Source: Palsa-360 sp963710315 (GTDB taxonomy: Bacteria > Acidobacteriota > Terriglobia > Acidiferrales > UBA7541). From it: a stretch of 64,000 nucleotides of DNA. The stretch lies in contig CAVPZW010000005.1 of NCBI GenBank assembly GCA_963710315.1, forward strand, positions 558,001 through 622,000, given 5' to 3'. A model generated the notes under the pieces. The model saw nothing but the letters and a program-made list of their open reading frames with translations, made no database searches and was not told the origin of the DNA. Shown here piece by piece: positions 45,679 through 54,789 of this stretch. Each line of letters opens with the position of its first letter. Position 1 is the stretch's first letter. Both the position numbers and the translations under genes were made by a program.

Positions 45679-48156
45679 TCAGTAAAGCTTCAAGAAGCCC
45701 TTGTCTCCCACACCCACCGCGTCTACCGGTGTGGCAGAAGTAGTTGTGTTTCCGCTGGCAAGCTGGCCGTTGAGATTAAAACCCCAGCACTGGGCCGCCC
45801 CGCCGATGGTCTCGGCGCAGGTATGGCGGCTGCCAGAGGAAATTGCGATCACGCCGCTCAATAGGCCGGACACCGCCACCGGTCTGCTGGAGTTGGTGGT
45901 GCTGCCGTTGCCGAGCTGCCCGCTATCGTTCCCTCCCCAGCACAGAGCCGATCCGCTGCTGGTGGTGGCGCAGTTGTAGTCCAGGCCGCTGGAGATGGCC
46001 ACGACATCGTGCAGCGCCGATTGCCCGTTCGAATCCACAACTTCTACAGGGACATTGGAAAGGGAGCTGGTAGTGCCATTGCCGAGCTGGCCGGAGTTGT
46101 TGGCACCCCAGCAAAGGACCGTCCCGCCACTCGTCAGGGCGCAGGCATTTTCGAAACCGGCGGAGATTGTGACCACGCCACCAAGCGGCGCGTTTCCGGT
46201 CGAGTCCAGAACTGCCGTCGGAATGGCGGAACTGGTGGCAATGCCGTTGCCGAGTTGGCCCGAAGCGCCGTCTCCCCAGCATGACGAATTGCCGCCGGTG
46301 GCCACGGCGCACGTGAAATTAGAGCCCGCGGAAATCGTGGCCACGCCGCTGGTTAGCCCCGAGACCTGCACTGGCAAGTTTGAACCGATTTCCGTCCCGT
46401 TGCCGAGTTCACCCTTAGCGTTGTCTCCCCAGCACAGCGCTGCTCCGGCGCTGGTCACCGCGCAGGTGTGGTACTGGCCCGCGGCAATTGCAATCACGCC
46501 GCTGAGGGGCGCGTTCCCCGTGGAATCCAATACCTGCATTGGGACGCTGGACTGCACGAATGTGCCGTTGCCGAGCTGCCCGTTGGCATTGTCGCCCCAA
46601 CACCAAACGGTCCCCGTGTTGGTCAATGCGCAAGTAGAATCGTATCCGGCGGCAATCGAGACGGCTGCGCTGGGAAGCCCGACGACCTGCACTGGTGCCG
46701 TGGAGTTGGCTGTATCGCCGTTGCCAAGTTGGCCGTATTCATTCGAGCCCCAGCACAGAACCGTGCCGCTACCGGTCAGCGCGCAAGTGTGCACGACGCT
46801 AGCGGCGATTGTGGCGCCGCAGGTTACCGCAACATTGATGTTGGCGCTTGCCACCTTGCCGCTGGCGTTGGCACCCACGGTGCAAGTTTCGCCCGCCGGC
46901 TGCGTCAGAACCGTAACCGCATAGGACGCGCCAGTGGCAATCGGTGTGTTGAAGTTCGTGACGATTCCATTCGACGAAACTGTGAGGTTGTCGCCGCCAT
47001 TGTCCTGCAATACAGCGCTGGTGTTCGCCAACAATCCAGAAACGGTCGCGCTGATATTAAAGGTACTGCCCGCGCAACTGATCGTGATGTTGGATACAGC
47101 AGCGCTTGCCACCGTGCCGCTGCCTTTGGCGATGGAACAACTCGGGCTGGAAGGCTGTGTCAACACGGTCACAGCGTAGCTTGATCCGCTGGCTACTTGA
47201 GTGGTGAACGTGAAGCTGGTGGCATTGGCGCTGACCGGCAGATTGTTTCCGCCATTGTCCTGCAACACCAGCCCCGAGCCGGTAAGCCCCGTGATGGTGC
47301 CGCCAATGGTGAAGGTATTTGTAGTGCAGGCTACCTGAATGCCAGTGATGTTTGCGCCAGCCGTTCCGCCGCCGCCCGTTACCACGCAGGTCTGCGAAGG
47401 ACCGCTCGGCTGCGCGAGGACCGTAACGCTGTAGATGCTGCCGCTGGGGATGGCAGTGGCGAACGTAAAGCTCCCGTTTGCGCTGACCGAAAGATTGTCG
47501 CCGCTATTGTTCTGCAACAGCAATCCCGTGCCGGAGAGGCCTGAAACCGTGCCGCCAATTGTGTACGTAACCGTGGTGGTAAAGCAATTCACCTGAATGT
47601 CCGTCACATTGCCGGTGATGCTCGCTCCGTATCCATTTGTCACTGCGCATTTCTGAGCGGCAGGTTGCGTAAGAATCGTGACGTTGTAGCTGCTTCCCCG
47701 GGCAATGGCCGTGGAGAAGGTGTAGTTTCCATTTGCGCTGACGGGCAGGTTGTTTCCGCCGTTGTTCTGCAACACCAGGCCGGCGCCGGATAGACCCGAG
47801 ACTGTGACTCCAACGGTAAACGTATTCGTGGTGCAAGTGACCTGAACAAACCCAATATTCGAGGTCACCGTGCCGCTGCCGCCATAGGTCACCGCGCAGG
47901 TTTGCGCCGGGTTCGAAGGCTGCGTCAGGACCGTCACGGCATAATTATTCCCAGTGACGATGGCCGTAGCGAACGTGAATGCCCCGTTGGAAATGATGGA
48001 CAGGTTGTCGCCGCCATTGTCCTGCAATACCAGACCTGTGCCGGTGAGGCCGGACACCGATCCGCCGATGGTATATGTGGTAGGAGCCGTGGTTGAACCG
48101 CAGGAAGCCAGGGCAAATGAAACCGCAATCGTCAATATCGTCAGAAACCACTTCAT
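45679..48156 (-). CDS. Lipoprotein with five novel-type repeats and seven RCC1 repeats
   Basis: The product of about 825 residues begins with a lipoprotein signal (FALASCGSTT, lipobox LASC). Five units of about 80 residues follow, each with VSGLxGxGLVLQDNGGDNL, then NGxFTFATAI, YAVTVLTQP and a C-terminal VxC. The C-terminal half has seven RCC1 blades (CWGSNEYGQLGNG, CWGDNANGQLGNG and so on; the last is degenerate, QLASG), likely a seven-bladed propeller. GGAGGCAGGG lies before ATG 48156. It is probably a surface-anchored binding protein; the partner is unknown. Confidence 0.88.
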   Translation of the reverse strand: MKWFLTILTIAVSFALASCGSTTAPTTYTIGGSVSGLTGTGLVLQDNGGDNLSIISNGAFTFATAIVTGNNYAVTVLTQPSNPAQTCAVTYGGSGTVTSNIGFVQVTCTTNTFTVGVTVSGLSGAGLVLQNNGGNNLPVSANGNYTFSTAIARGSSYNVTILTQPAAQKCAVTNGYGASITGNVTDIQVNCFTTTVTYTIGGTVSGLSGTGLLLQNNSGDNLSVSANGSFTFATAIPSGSIYSVTVLAQPSGPSQTCVVTGGGGTAGANITGIQVACTTNTFTIGGTITGLTGSGLVLQDNGGNNLPVSANATSFTFTTQVASGSSYAVTVLTQPSSPSCSIAKGSGTVASAAVSNITISCAGSTFNISATVSGLLANTSAVLQDNGGDNLTVSSNGIVTNFNTPIATGASYAVTVLTQPAGETCTVGANASGKVASANINVAVTCGATIAASVVHTCALTGSGTVLCWGSNEYGQLGNGDTANSTAPVQVVGLPSAAVSIAAGYDSTCALTNTGTVWCWGDNANGQLGNGTFVQSSVPMQVLDSTGNAPLSGVIAIAAGQYHTCAVTSAGAALCWGDNAKGELGNGTEIGSNLPVQVSGLTSGVATISAGSNFTCAVATGGNSSCWGDGASGQLGNGIATSSAIPTAVLDSTGNAPLGGVVTISAGFENACALTSGGTVLCWGANNSGQLGNGTTSSLSNVPVEVVDSNGQSALHDVVAISSGLDYNCATTSSGSALCWGGNDSGQLGNGSTTNSSRPVAVSGLLSGVIAISSGSRHTCAETIGGAAQCWGFNLNGQLASGNTTTSATPVDAVGVGDKGFLKLY

Positions 48157-48516
48157 CTTCACCCTGCCTCCGCCCCGCATGTTTGCATGCAAATCCGGGG
48201 TTAGCGCACTCGTCAATTTTGTGCAACTTCGCAATTCGTGGAACAGGACCTCAAATCGGTCCGGGATTGCCAACTCAAGCCCGCGTTTCATTCGTCGTAC
48301 GCATCTCTTGCCCCAATACCATATACGATAAATGTTGACTCTCTTCGGAAGCAAGAGCGGCGCAACGGGTTGCCCGGTTCGCAGGCCACCTGGAACAGCC
48401 CGGGCCCCCTATTTGTCGGGAACCGATCATACGACAGGCGGGCACAGCGTGTCGCCTGTTCGCGTTTCGCGAAAGTTGCAGCCACGATCTGGCCCGAGCA
48501 AATTGACAGCGTGTTC

Positions 48517-48567
48517 TTGTAGCGGCCTCTCCGTCCCGCGCTCTTCGGGACGGAGAGGGCACGTTTC
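48517..48567. repeat. GTAGCGGCCTCTCCGTCCC hairpin repeat (second copy)
   Basis: GTAGCGGCCTCTCCGTCCC, a short loop, then GGGACGGAGAGGGCACGTTT. The same sequence, with changes only around the loop, occurs inside the MITE-like element near 25994-26041. Confidence 0.75.
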
Positions 48568-48600
48568 GAATCGTGCTGACCGCTGATTCACCGCTAGAAC

Positions 48601-48629
48601 TTGATTTGACTGAAGAGCGGACCTATAGT
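48601..48629 (+). promoter_or_regulatory. Candidate sigma-70-type promoter for paralogs A-D
   Basis: TTGATT at 48601-48606 and TATAGT at 48624-48629 are spaced by 17 bases, about 100 bases before the first paralog. This is the best promoter-like match in the region. Confidence 0.45.
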
Positions 48630-48733
48630 TCTTTGCAAAGGCGGCGCAACATTTCTCAAGAAACCATTTCTGAAAAATGGAATTCCGGGGGCAACCTGGG
48701 GCCTGACGACAAGTGCCTGAAGCGGAATGACCG

Positions 48734-49636
48734 ATGAGGATTTGGATCTCCTTGCCTATGAAACGAACTGCTGAGGACCGTTTGGCTGGCTGCGGCGATT
48801 TGCCGCGACGGACTTCACCGCGATGGATCGCAGGTTCCGTCGTTTTTTTAGTGGTCCTATCGATTTTGCCGCCAACTATTCTCGCTCAGGTCAGCAAGCC
48901 ATCCGACGCTCCCAAAGCAGAAGCGGCTGCGGAGCCTCTTTCGCATGATCTATCCGGGGTTTGGATGCCGTATCCGGACACCGATGTGCCTCCCGGGACC
49001 GGCAAGAACGCCATTGACCCAGGAACTCGCCCAGCGTTGACTCCATGGGGTCAGGAAAGATTCAACGCTTCAAAGCCGCTGATGGGGCCGAGGGCTGTTC
49101 CCGGCCAGGAAAATAGTCCATCCCTGAAATGCGATCCCGATGGTCCTCCAAAACTGCTTAATCATCCCAATCCATTTGAGATCGTCCAAACTCCAGGAAG
49201 AGTGCTGATGTTCTTCGAGGAGCAGCACATATGGCGCAATGTTTGGGCGGACGGCAGGTCCCTGCCCAAGGATCCCGACCCGAGTTATTTGGGCTACGCG
49301 GTTGCCAGGTGGGAGGGAGATACTTTTGTTGTCGACACAATTGGATTTAACGACAAGCAATGGGCCGATCCCTTCGGAGATCCGCGCAGCGACCAGATGC
49401 GCCTCACGGAGCGCTATCGCCGATTGAATCATGACACCCTGGAACAGCAAATCATCATCGACGATCCCAAGGCGTACACAAAAGTCTGGGTAAGCCCGCC
49501 CAAGCTTTATAAATTTGAGCCAGGCTGGGAAATCGCGGAGTGGTTTTGCATTGTTGACGAAGATCAGTCCTATGATGAAACTGTCCGGAAGCCTGCTGGC
49601 GGCGTTTCCGGTTCTAATTCTAAATATTCCAAATAG
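48734..49636 (+). CDS. Secreted protein of unknown function, paralog A
   Basis: A 300-residue member of the six-copy family. A signal-anchor segment (about residues 33-52) is followed by the family core. That core has LSHDLSGVWMPYPD, RPALTPWGQERFNASKPL, NPFEIVQTPGRVLMFFEE, DGRSLPKDPDPSYLGYAV, WEGDTFVVDTIGFND, LTERYRRLNHDTLEQQIIID and WEIAEWFC...VRKPAG. Two conserved Cys (in LKCDPDG and EWFC) may form a disulfide. No catalytic signature is known to me. It is the first gene of the A-D run, followed 16 bases later by B. Confidence 0.8.
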   Translation: MRIWISLPMKRTAEDRLAGCGDLPRRTSPRWIAGSVVFLVVLSILPPTILAQVSKPSDAPKAEAAAEPLSHDLSGVWMPYPDTDVPPGTGKNAIDPGTRPALTPWGQERFNASKPLMGPRAVPGQENSPSLKCDPDGPPKLLNHPNPFEIVQTPGRVLMFFEEQHIWRNVWADGRSLPKDPDPSYLGYAVARWEGDTFVVDTIGFNDKQWADPFGDPRSDQMRLTERYRRLNHDTLEQQIIIDDPKAYTKVWVSPPKLYKFEPGWEIAEWFCIVDEDQSYDETVRKPAGGVSGSNSKYSK

Positions 49637-49652
49637 GGCTGGAAAAAGGCCA

Positions 49653-50555
49653 ATGAAATATCGGACCACAATTCTTCGCAGTCAAACATCCGACGCCCGT
49701 TCTGGTGGAAGCAATTGTTTGAAGGCCAACTATTTCAGGCCATGGCTCGCAGGCCCGCTCACCGTATTGGGCGCGATGCTGATTCTTGCGCCAATTCTTC
49801 CAGCTCAGTCCGCAAAGCCATCGGAAGTGCCCCCGAAACGAGGAACGGCTACCGCGGCAGCCCCGGCCTTGTCCCACGACCTTTCCGGAGTTTGGATGCA
49901 ATATCCGGATGGCGATGTGCCGGGAGTCCCTGGCATGAATGCCGTGGACGATCGCACTCGTCCCCCTTTGACGCCCTGGGGTAAGGAAAAATTCGATGCC
50001 GCCAGGCCATTGGTCGGACCCAGAGCCGTTCCCGGCGAGGAAAATAATCCGGCTCTGCGCTGCGATCCGGACGGTCCGCCCAAACTTCTTAACTTGCCCA
50101 ATCCATTTGAAATTGTGCAAGTTCCCGGCAGGATGCTGATGTTTTTTGAGCTGGGACATATCTGGCGCGAAATCTGGACCGATGGTCGCCCGCTGCCAAA
50201 GGACCCAGACCCTTCTTACTTAGGATATTCGGTTGGACGATGGGATGGCGATACGTTCGTCGTGGAGACAACTGGTTTTAACGACAAGCTCTGGGATGAT
50301 TCTTATGGGAATCCGCGCAGCGACGCGACGCACCTTACAGAGCGTTACCGGCGATTGAATCAAGACACTCTGGAATTGCAAATTATCATCGACGATCCCA
50401 AGGCGTACACCAAGACTTGGGTTAGCCCGCCCAAACTTCACAAGCTGGAGCCGGGTTGGGAAATTGCCGAATGGTTTTGCGTCCTGGATGAAGATAATGC
50501 TTACGATCAGGTGGTGCGAAAGCCCGCTGGTGTCGCGCCAAAAGCCGGCAAATAG
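49653..50555 (+). CDS. Secreted protein of unknown function, paralog B
   Basis: A 300-residue family member with the same order of blocks as A (LSHDLSGVWMQYPDGD, LRCDPDGPPKLLNLPNPFEI, DGRPLPKDPDPSYLGYSVG, LTERYRRLNQDTLELQIIID). The N-terminal leader differs from A but contains a hydrophobic segment ending ILPAQ. The start at 49653 follows AAAAAGG; a longer frame overlapping the end of A has no signal-peptide character. A palindromic 9-bp-repeat element follows between this gene and C. Confidence 0.8.
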   Translation: MKYRTTILRSQTSDARSGGSNCLKANYFRPWLAGPLTVLGAMLILAPILPAQSAKPSEVPPKRGTATAAAPALSHDLSGVWMQYPDGDVPGVPGMNAVDDRTRPPLTPWGKEKFDAARPLVGPRAVPGEENNPALRCDPDGPPKLLNLPNPFEIVQVPGRMLMFFELGHIWREIWTDGRPLPKDPDPSYLGYSVGRWDGDTFVVETTGFNDKLWDDSYGNPRSDATHLTERYRRLNQDTLELQIIIDDPKAYTKTWVSPPKLHKLEPGWEIAEWFCVLDEDNAYDQVVRKPAGVAPKAGK

Positions 50556-50602
50556 ACGAGCGGAATGAAGAGGAAGTGATGAAAGTTAGCGAGCCAATGG
50601 AA

Positions 50603-50724
50603 ATTGAGGAAGTGAAGGAAGTAAAGGAAGCACAGGAAAGAATCTCGCCCGAGCGTGTGCGCCTCGGAGGTTTTTCCGTTCCTCTACTTCCTTCACTTTT
50701 TCAACATCCTATACTTCCTCAACT
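50603..50724. repeat. Palindromic 9-bp-repeat element, copy E1
   Basis: The left arm (50603-50640) is purine-rich 9-bp units of the type GAGGAAGTA/AAGGAAGCA. The right arm (50677-50724) is the complementary pyrimidine-rich type (CTCTACTTCCTTCACTT). The centre contains CTCGCCCGAG and GGAGGTTTTTCCG. Bases 50671-50698 are identical to 52569-52596 in copy E3. It lies between paralogs B and C. Confidence 0.85.
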
Positions 50725-50728
50725 CAGA

Positions 50729-51547
50729 ATGTTTCTTGCCGCACGGCTTTTGTCTTTCCTGGCCGCTTTGGCAGCCGCCGCAGTGTTCTCTCCGATCCTA
50801 TTCGCGCAGACAAGTCGCGTCTCGGGAATGGCCAGCGCTCCTGCTGCAACTCCCTCAGCACTGTCGCACGATTTGGCTGGAGTGTGGATGCCGCATCCGG
50901 ACGAACGAGTGGACGGAGAGCCGGTAATTTCCGGGATCGAAGAGAAAACGCGGCCTCCCTTGACGCCCTGGGGACAGGCGAGATTTGATGCGGCGATTCC
51001 TTTCCTCGGCCCCAGAGCCATTCCGGGCAAAGAAAATAATCCATCCTTGCGTTGCGAGCCGGAGGGCGTGCCGAAATCCTTGGTTCTCCCCAATCCGTTT
51101 GAGATTGTTCAGATTCCCGGAAGAATTTTCATGTTCTTCGAGGAGTTCCATCTTTGGCGCACCATTTGGACGGATGGACGGGCGCTGCCCAAGGATCCCG
51201 AGCCCAGCTATTTGGGATACTCCGTGGGCCGGTGGGAAGGTGACACGCTGGTGGTCGAAACGATTGGGTTCAACGACAGGGCCTGGGTCGATGCCTACGG
51301 AAATCCGCGCAGCGAGCAATTGCACTTGACGGAGCGCTACCGGCGATTGGACCATGACACATTGGAATTGCAAATCATCATGGACGATCCCAAGGCTTAC
51401 ACCGGGACATGGGTGAGCTCGCCCAGACTTTTCAAGTTTGAACCGGGTTGGGAAATCGGCGAATATTTTTGCGTCGTCGATGAAGAAGTTGACTATGCCG
51501 ATCGCGTACGAAAACCGGCCGGCGGCGATTCGGCCGCGACAAAGTAG
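50729..51547 (+). CDS. Secreted protein of unknown function, paralog C
   Basis: From ATG 50729 the product is about 272 residues, starting with a clean signal peptide (MFLAARLLSFLAAL... ending FAQ). An open frame continues upstream to 50576 but only through the 9-bp repeat, giving Glu-Val-Lys triplets, so it is not used. Core blocks are as in A, with the C/D-specific CEPEGVPKSLVLPNPFEIVQ. No ribosome-binding site is evident before 50729; the repeat element lies in its place. It is most similar to paralog D. Confidence 0.8.
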   Translation: MFLAARLLSFLAALAAAAVFSPILFAQTSRVSGMASAPAATPSALSHDLAGVWMPHPDERVDGEPVISGIEEKTRPPLTPWGQARFDAAIPFLGPRAIPGKENNPSLRCEPEGVPKSLVLPNPFEIVQIPGRIFMFFEEFHLWRTIWTDGRALPKDPEPSYLGYSVGRWEGDTLVVETIGFNDRAWVDAYGNPRSEQLHLTERYRRLDHDTLELQIIMDDPKAYTGTWVSSPRLFKFEPGWEIGEYFCVVDEEVDYADRVRKPAGGDSAATK

Positions 51548-51682
51548 GAAGAGAAGCAGAGGAGATTGAGGAAGTAAAGGAAGTAGAGGAAGCAAAGGAA
51601 CGGAAACATCGCGCGGGCGCAAATGGGTGGGCAAGGTTTTATCCTTGCACTTCCTTTGCTTCCTGCATTTCTTCTACTTCCT
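51546..51682. repeat. Palindromic 9-bp-repeat element, copy E2
   Basis: The left arm, bases 51546-51600, contains GAGGAAGTAAAGGAAGTAGA and an unusual AGCAAAGGAA unit. The right arm, 51648-51682, contains the matching TTCCTTTGCTTCC. The centre (51601-51647) has CGGAAACATCGCGCGGGC and AAGGTTTTATCC. It lies between paralogs C and D. Confidence 0.85.
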
Positions 51683-51703
51683 AAATATCGAAAGGTGATC
51701 GCC

Positions 51704-52489
51704 ATGAGCCTCGCTCATTCACTCGCTATCTTGATTGCAACGCTGGCTTTCCTGCCGGCCACATTTGCTCAAACCGGCAATTCGCCGGACAAGTCAAGAT
51801 CCGCGGGCGCCGCGCCCGGCTCTGCACCAGCGCTGTCGCACGATCTGTCCGGAGTGTGGATGCCGTATTCTATTCACATGGACGGCATCGATGAAAATCT
51901 GCGTCCACCTTTGACACCCTGGGGACAGGCGAGCTTCGATGCCGCTGCTCCATTGGTCGGACCCCGGGCGGTTGCCGGCAAGGAAAACAACCCGGCGCTG
52001 CACTGCGAGCCTGAGGCTGTGCCGAAGTCCCTGGTTCTGCCCAATCCGTTCGAGATCGTTCAGGCGTCGGGCAGGATGTTCATGTTTTTCGAGCAGTACC
52101 ATCTCTGGCGGACCATCTGGGCGGATGGGCGGCCGTTGCCCAAAGATCCCGACCCCACTTTCCTGGGTTACTCGGTGGGAAAATGGGAAGGGGATACGTT
52201 TGTGGTCGACACGATTGGCATGAACGACAAGCCCTGGGTCGACTCCTACGGAAATCCGCGCAGCGAGCAGATGCATCTGACCGAGCGTTACCGGCGGCTC
52301 GATCATGACACACTGGAAATGCAAATCATCATGGACGATCCCAAGGCGTACACCAAGCCGTGGGTGAATCCTCCGCAGCGCTTTAAGCTGGAGCCGAACT
52401 GGGAAATCGCGGAATTCTTTTGCATCGTAGACGAAGAAAATGTGTATGGTGATGCCGTGCGAAAACCGGCCGGAGTTGCGCCAAAATAG
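51704..52489 (+). CDS. Secreted protein of unknown function, paralog D
   Basis: The 261-residue protein has a signal peptide (MSLAHSLAILIATLAFLPAT, cleavage after AQ) and all core blocks of the family. It has the shortest loop between GVWMPY and RPPLTPWGQ, where the other copies carry a longer insertion. ATG 51704 has AAAGGTGA about seven bases upstream. Its stop abuts the third repeat element, beyond which lies the dioxygenase gene. Confidence 0.82.
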   Translation: MSLAHSLAILIATLAFLPATFAQTGNSPDKSRSAGAAPGSAPALSHDLSGVWMPYSIHMDGIDENLRPPLTPWGQASFDAAAPLVGPRAVAGKENNPALHCEPEAVPKSLVLPNPFEIVQASGRMFMFFEQYHLWRTIWADGRPLPKDPDPTFLGYSVGKWEGDTFVVDTIGMNDKPWVDSYGNPRSEQMHLTERYRRLDHDTLEMQIIMDDPKAYTKPWVNPPQRFKLEPNWEIAEFFCIVDEENVYGDAVRKPAGVAPK

Positions 52490-52635
52490 AAGGAAGTAGA
52501 GGAAATAGAGGAGGTAAAGGAAGTAAAGGATAAAAACGTTCGCATCTCAATGTGTTGAACGCGGGCGATTTTTCCGTTCCTCTACTTCCTTCACTTCCTT
52601 TACCTCCTTTACTTCCTCTACATCCTCAACTTCCT
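52489..52635. repeat. Palindromic 9-bp-repeat element, copy E3 (inverted core)
   Basis: The left arm, 52489-52530, and right arm, 52575-52635, are 9-bp-unit tracts of opposite strand sense. A variant GGAGGTAAAGGAAGTAAAGG in the left arm is matched by ACTTCCTTTACCTCC in the right. The core motifs CGGAAAAATCGCCCG and GTTTTTATCC are present on the complementary strand relative to E2 and E4. The right arm ends just before the ribosome-binding site of the dioxygenase gene. Confidence 0.85.
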
Positions 52636-52655
52636 TTTCTCGGAGCTTGAAGCCA

Positions 52656-53567
52656 ATGATCATTGAAAATCTGGAACAAGTTACACAAGCCGTGCTGGAT
52701 GAAACCAAGCGCACACCGGACGCGCGCACCAGGGAGATTCTGGAGTCCTTGGTACGGCATCTGCACGGCTTCCTGCGGGAAACTCGCTTGACGGAAAAGG
52801 AATTCGACAAAGCCATCGGCTATGTGACCGCCCTCGGCCAGCTCACAACGGAAAGCCACAACGAAGTCCGGCTCATGTGCGGATCGCTGGGAGTTTCCAC
52901 GCTGATTTGCCTGATGAACAATGGTCCCAATGCGGCTACCGAAAGCTCCGCGAATCTGCTGGGGCCCTTTTGGAGAACGGATTCACCGCGAACCGAGAAC
53001 GGTGGATCGCTCCTCAGGTCGCCAACTCCGGGGCCGGCGCTATTCTTTAAGGGCTGGGTGCGCGATCAGGAAGGCAAGCCGGTTGCCGGAGCCGAGGTCG
53101 ATGTCTGGCACGCGTCTCCTGTAGGCCTCTACGAAAATCAAGACCCTGAGCAGGCCGAGATGAATCTCCGCGGCAAGTTTACGACCGACGCCAACGGAGA
53201 GTTCAGTTTCCGAAGCATCAAGCCGGCTGGGTATCCGATACCATTGAATGGTCCGGTGGGCGCTCTCCTCAACGCGCAGAAGCGGCACAACTTTCGTCCG
53301 GCTCATTTGCACTTCCTGGTCTATAAGCCCGGCTACAAGACAGTTACCTCGCAAATCTATTCCCCCGACGATCCGCACCTTCACACCGACGCGCAATTCG
53401 GCGTGACCCGCGCGCTAGTTGGACAATATGAGCTTCATGAAAACGAGCCCGCACCCGCGGCGGAAGTCACTGGCCCCTGGTATTCGCTGCAACATACATT
53501 TATCCTTCAGCCGGGCGAAAGCTGGCTGCCGACACCGCCCATTTCTGGGAAGGCAACGCGTGCTTAG
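52656..53567 (+). CDS. Intradiol ring-cleavage dioxygenase (hydroxyquinol 1,2-dioxygenase-like)
   Basis: The protein of about 303 residues has the catechol/hydroxyquinol dioxygenase N-terminal helical domain (to about 100) and the catalytic beta-sandwich. Ferric-iron ligands are recognisable: Tyr in VDVWHASPVGLYENQ, Tyr in AGYPIP, and the His pair in FRPAHLHFLV. The enzyme would cleave catechol or hydroxyquinol between the hydroxyls. ATG at 52656 has GGAG ten bases upstream; a TTG nine bases earlier is less likely. No downstream cycloisomerase or maleylacetate reductase is adjacent. Confidence 0.9.
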   Translation: MIIENLEQVTQAVLDETKRTPDARTREILESLVRHLHGFLRETRLTEKEFDKAIGYVTALGQLTTESHNEVRLMCGSLGVSTLICLMNNGPNAATESSANLLGPFWRTDSPRTENGGSLLRSPTPGPALFFKGWVRDQEGKPVAGAEVDVWHASPVGLYENQDPEQAEMNLRGKFTTDANGEFSFRSIKPAGYPIPLNGPVGALLNAQKRHNFRPAHLHFLVYKPGYKTVTSQIYSPDDPHLHTDAQFGVTRALVGQYELHENEPAPAAEVTGPWYSLQHTFILQPGESWLPTPPISGKATRA

Positions 53568-53791
53568 AGCGATACGTATGGCATTGAAGGCAGCGCCGGG
53601 ACAAGCGTTTCCAGAAATTCAAAATGCCGGAAGTCAAATCTTTACAGCGAAAGTAATTCATGATTGAATTCATCTATCGTTTATGGAACGGGACTTTCGC
53701 AGGACAATGAGTTTGGGACCCCTTTGATCGCGATCTTCTACAGGGACCCGCCATTGACAGGACCGCAAAAACAAATTTGGGGAGAGTTTGA

Positions 53792-54760
53792 ATGAAGACG
53801 GCAGTTCTTATTGTGTCCATCGCATTGATGTTTGTTCCTGCATTCGCAGGCCAGCCTCCCGATTCGCGATGGTTGGATGGTATGGACCTTTCCTGGGCGT
53901 TTCCCGCACCTTCCCCGGATTTTCCGCCAGAAAATAATAGTGTCGTCAAGCATGTGCCGGGCAGTTCGAAGTCCTACACGCAGGGGCAGATTGACGATAC
54001 CTATAATCCTCCCGACTGGTTTCCCGAAGAGCACATGCCGTTTCCGAACGTAGTCGCGCGCGGCGAGGGAAAGGCCACGCCGGGCTGCGCCTCTTGCCAC
54101 CTGGCATCAGGAAGCGGGCATCCTGAATCTGCAAATCTTACCGGGCTGACCGCGGATTACCTCACCACGCAAATCCACGAATTCCAACAGGGCATACGGA
54201 CGGACCCGCGCCACCGCATGAGCGATATCGCCAAAGGCATGACGGAGCAGGACGTGAAAGATGCCGTGGCTTATTTTTCAAGCCTTAAGCCGCGCCGTTG
54301 GATCCGAGTGGTCGAAACGGACATGGTGCAGGAAAGCTACGTCAATGAAGGGCACCGCCGCTATTTGCGGCCGGGCGGAAAAATGGAGCCGATCGGTTCG
54401 CGCGTGATCGAAGTCCCAGAGGACCCTGAGCGTGTGACGTGCCGCGATCCGCATACCGGATTCGTCGCCTATGTGCCCAAGGGCAGCCTTGAAAGAGGCA
54501 AGGATTTGGTCATGACGGGCGGCGGTGGCAAGACAACCGCATGCATCGCTTGCCACGGCCCGCAACTCACGGGCTTGGGCCCCGTCCCCAGAATTGCGGG
54601 ACATTCTCCAACCTACATCGTTCGCCAGCTGGCCGGGTTTCAGGTAGGCGCTCGTAACAGCGACATGGATCAACTGATGAAAGGCGTCGTCGCAAACTTG
54701 ACTCAGGACGATATCGTGGCGCTGGCGGCTTACGTCTCCTCGCTCTTCCCGGATAAATAA
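53792..54760 (+). CDS. Secreted diheme cytochrome c, copy 1
   Basis: The 322-residue protein has a signal peptide (residues 1-19). An unusual N-terminal segment contains DLSWAFPAP and KHVPGSSKSYTQGQID; two cytochrome c domains follow with CASCH (99-103) and CIACH (251-255). It resembles c4/c553-type diheme carriers with an extra leader domain. GGGGAGAG precedes the ATG. It is convergent with the second copy, with 29 bases between the stops, and downstream of the dioxygenase gene. It probably transfers electrons in the periplasm. Confidence 0.88.
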   Translation: MKTAVLIVSIALMFVPAFAGQPPDSRWLDGMDLSWAFPAPSPDFPPENNSVVKHVPGSSKSYTQGQIDDTYNPPDWFPEEHMPFPNVVARGEGKATPGCASCHLASGSGHPESANLTGLTADYLTTQIHEFQQGIRTDPRHRMSDIAKGMTEQDVKDAVAYFSSLKPRRWIRVVETDMVQESYVNEGHRRYLRPGGKMEPIGSRVIEVPEDPERVTCRDPHTGFVAYVPKGSLERGKDLVMTGGGGKTTACIACHGPQLTGLGPVPRIAGHSPTYIVRQLAGFQVGARNSDMDQLMKGVVANLTQDDIVALAAYVSSLFPDK

Positions 54761-54789
54761 AATCTCGTTACGGAGGGCGCGCTTGTATC

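Larger units (their letters stand above)
48157..48733. other. Divergent intergenic region upstream of the paralog array
   Basis: These 577 bases separate the RCC1 lipoprotein gene and paralog A. They hold a palindromic repeat (48517-48567) and a candidate promoter (48601-48629). No convincing gene was seen. Confidence 0.45.

Noticed and set aside
50576..50728. N-terminal coding extension of paralog C made of Glu-Val-Lys triplets
   Set aside because: The 9-bp repeat is a multiple of three, so it stays open in several frames. The true signal peptide begins at 50729 and the same tract appears untranslated between other paralogs.
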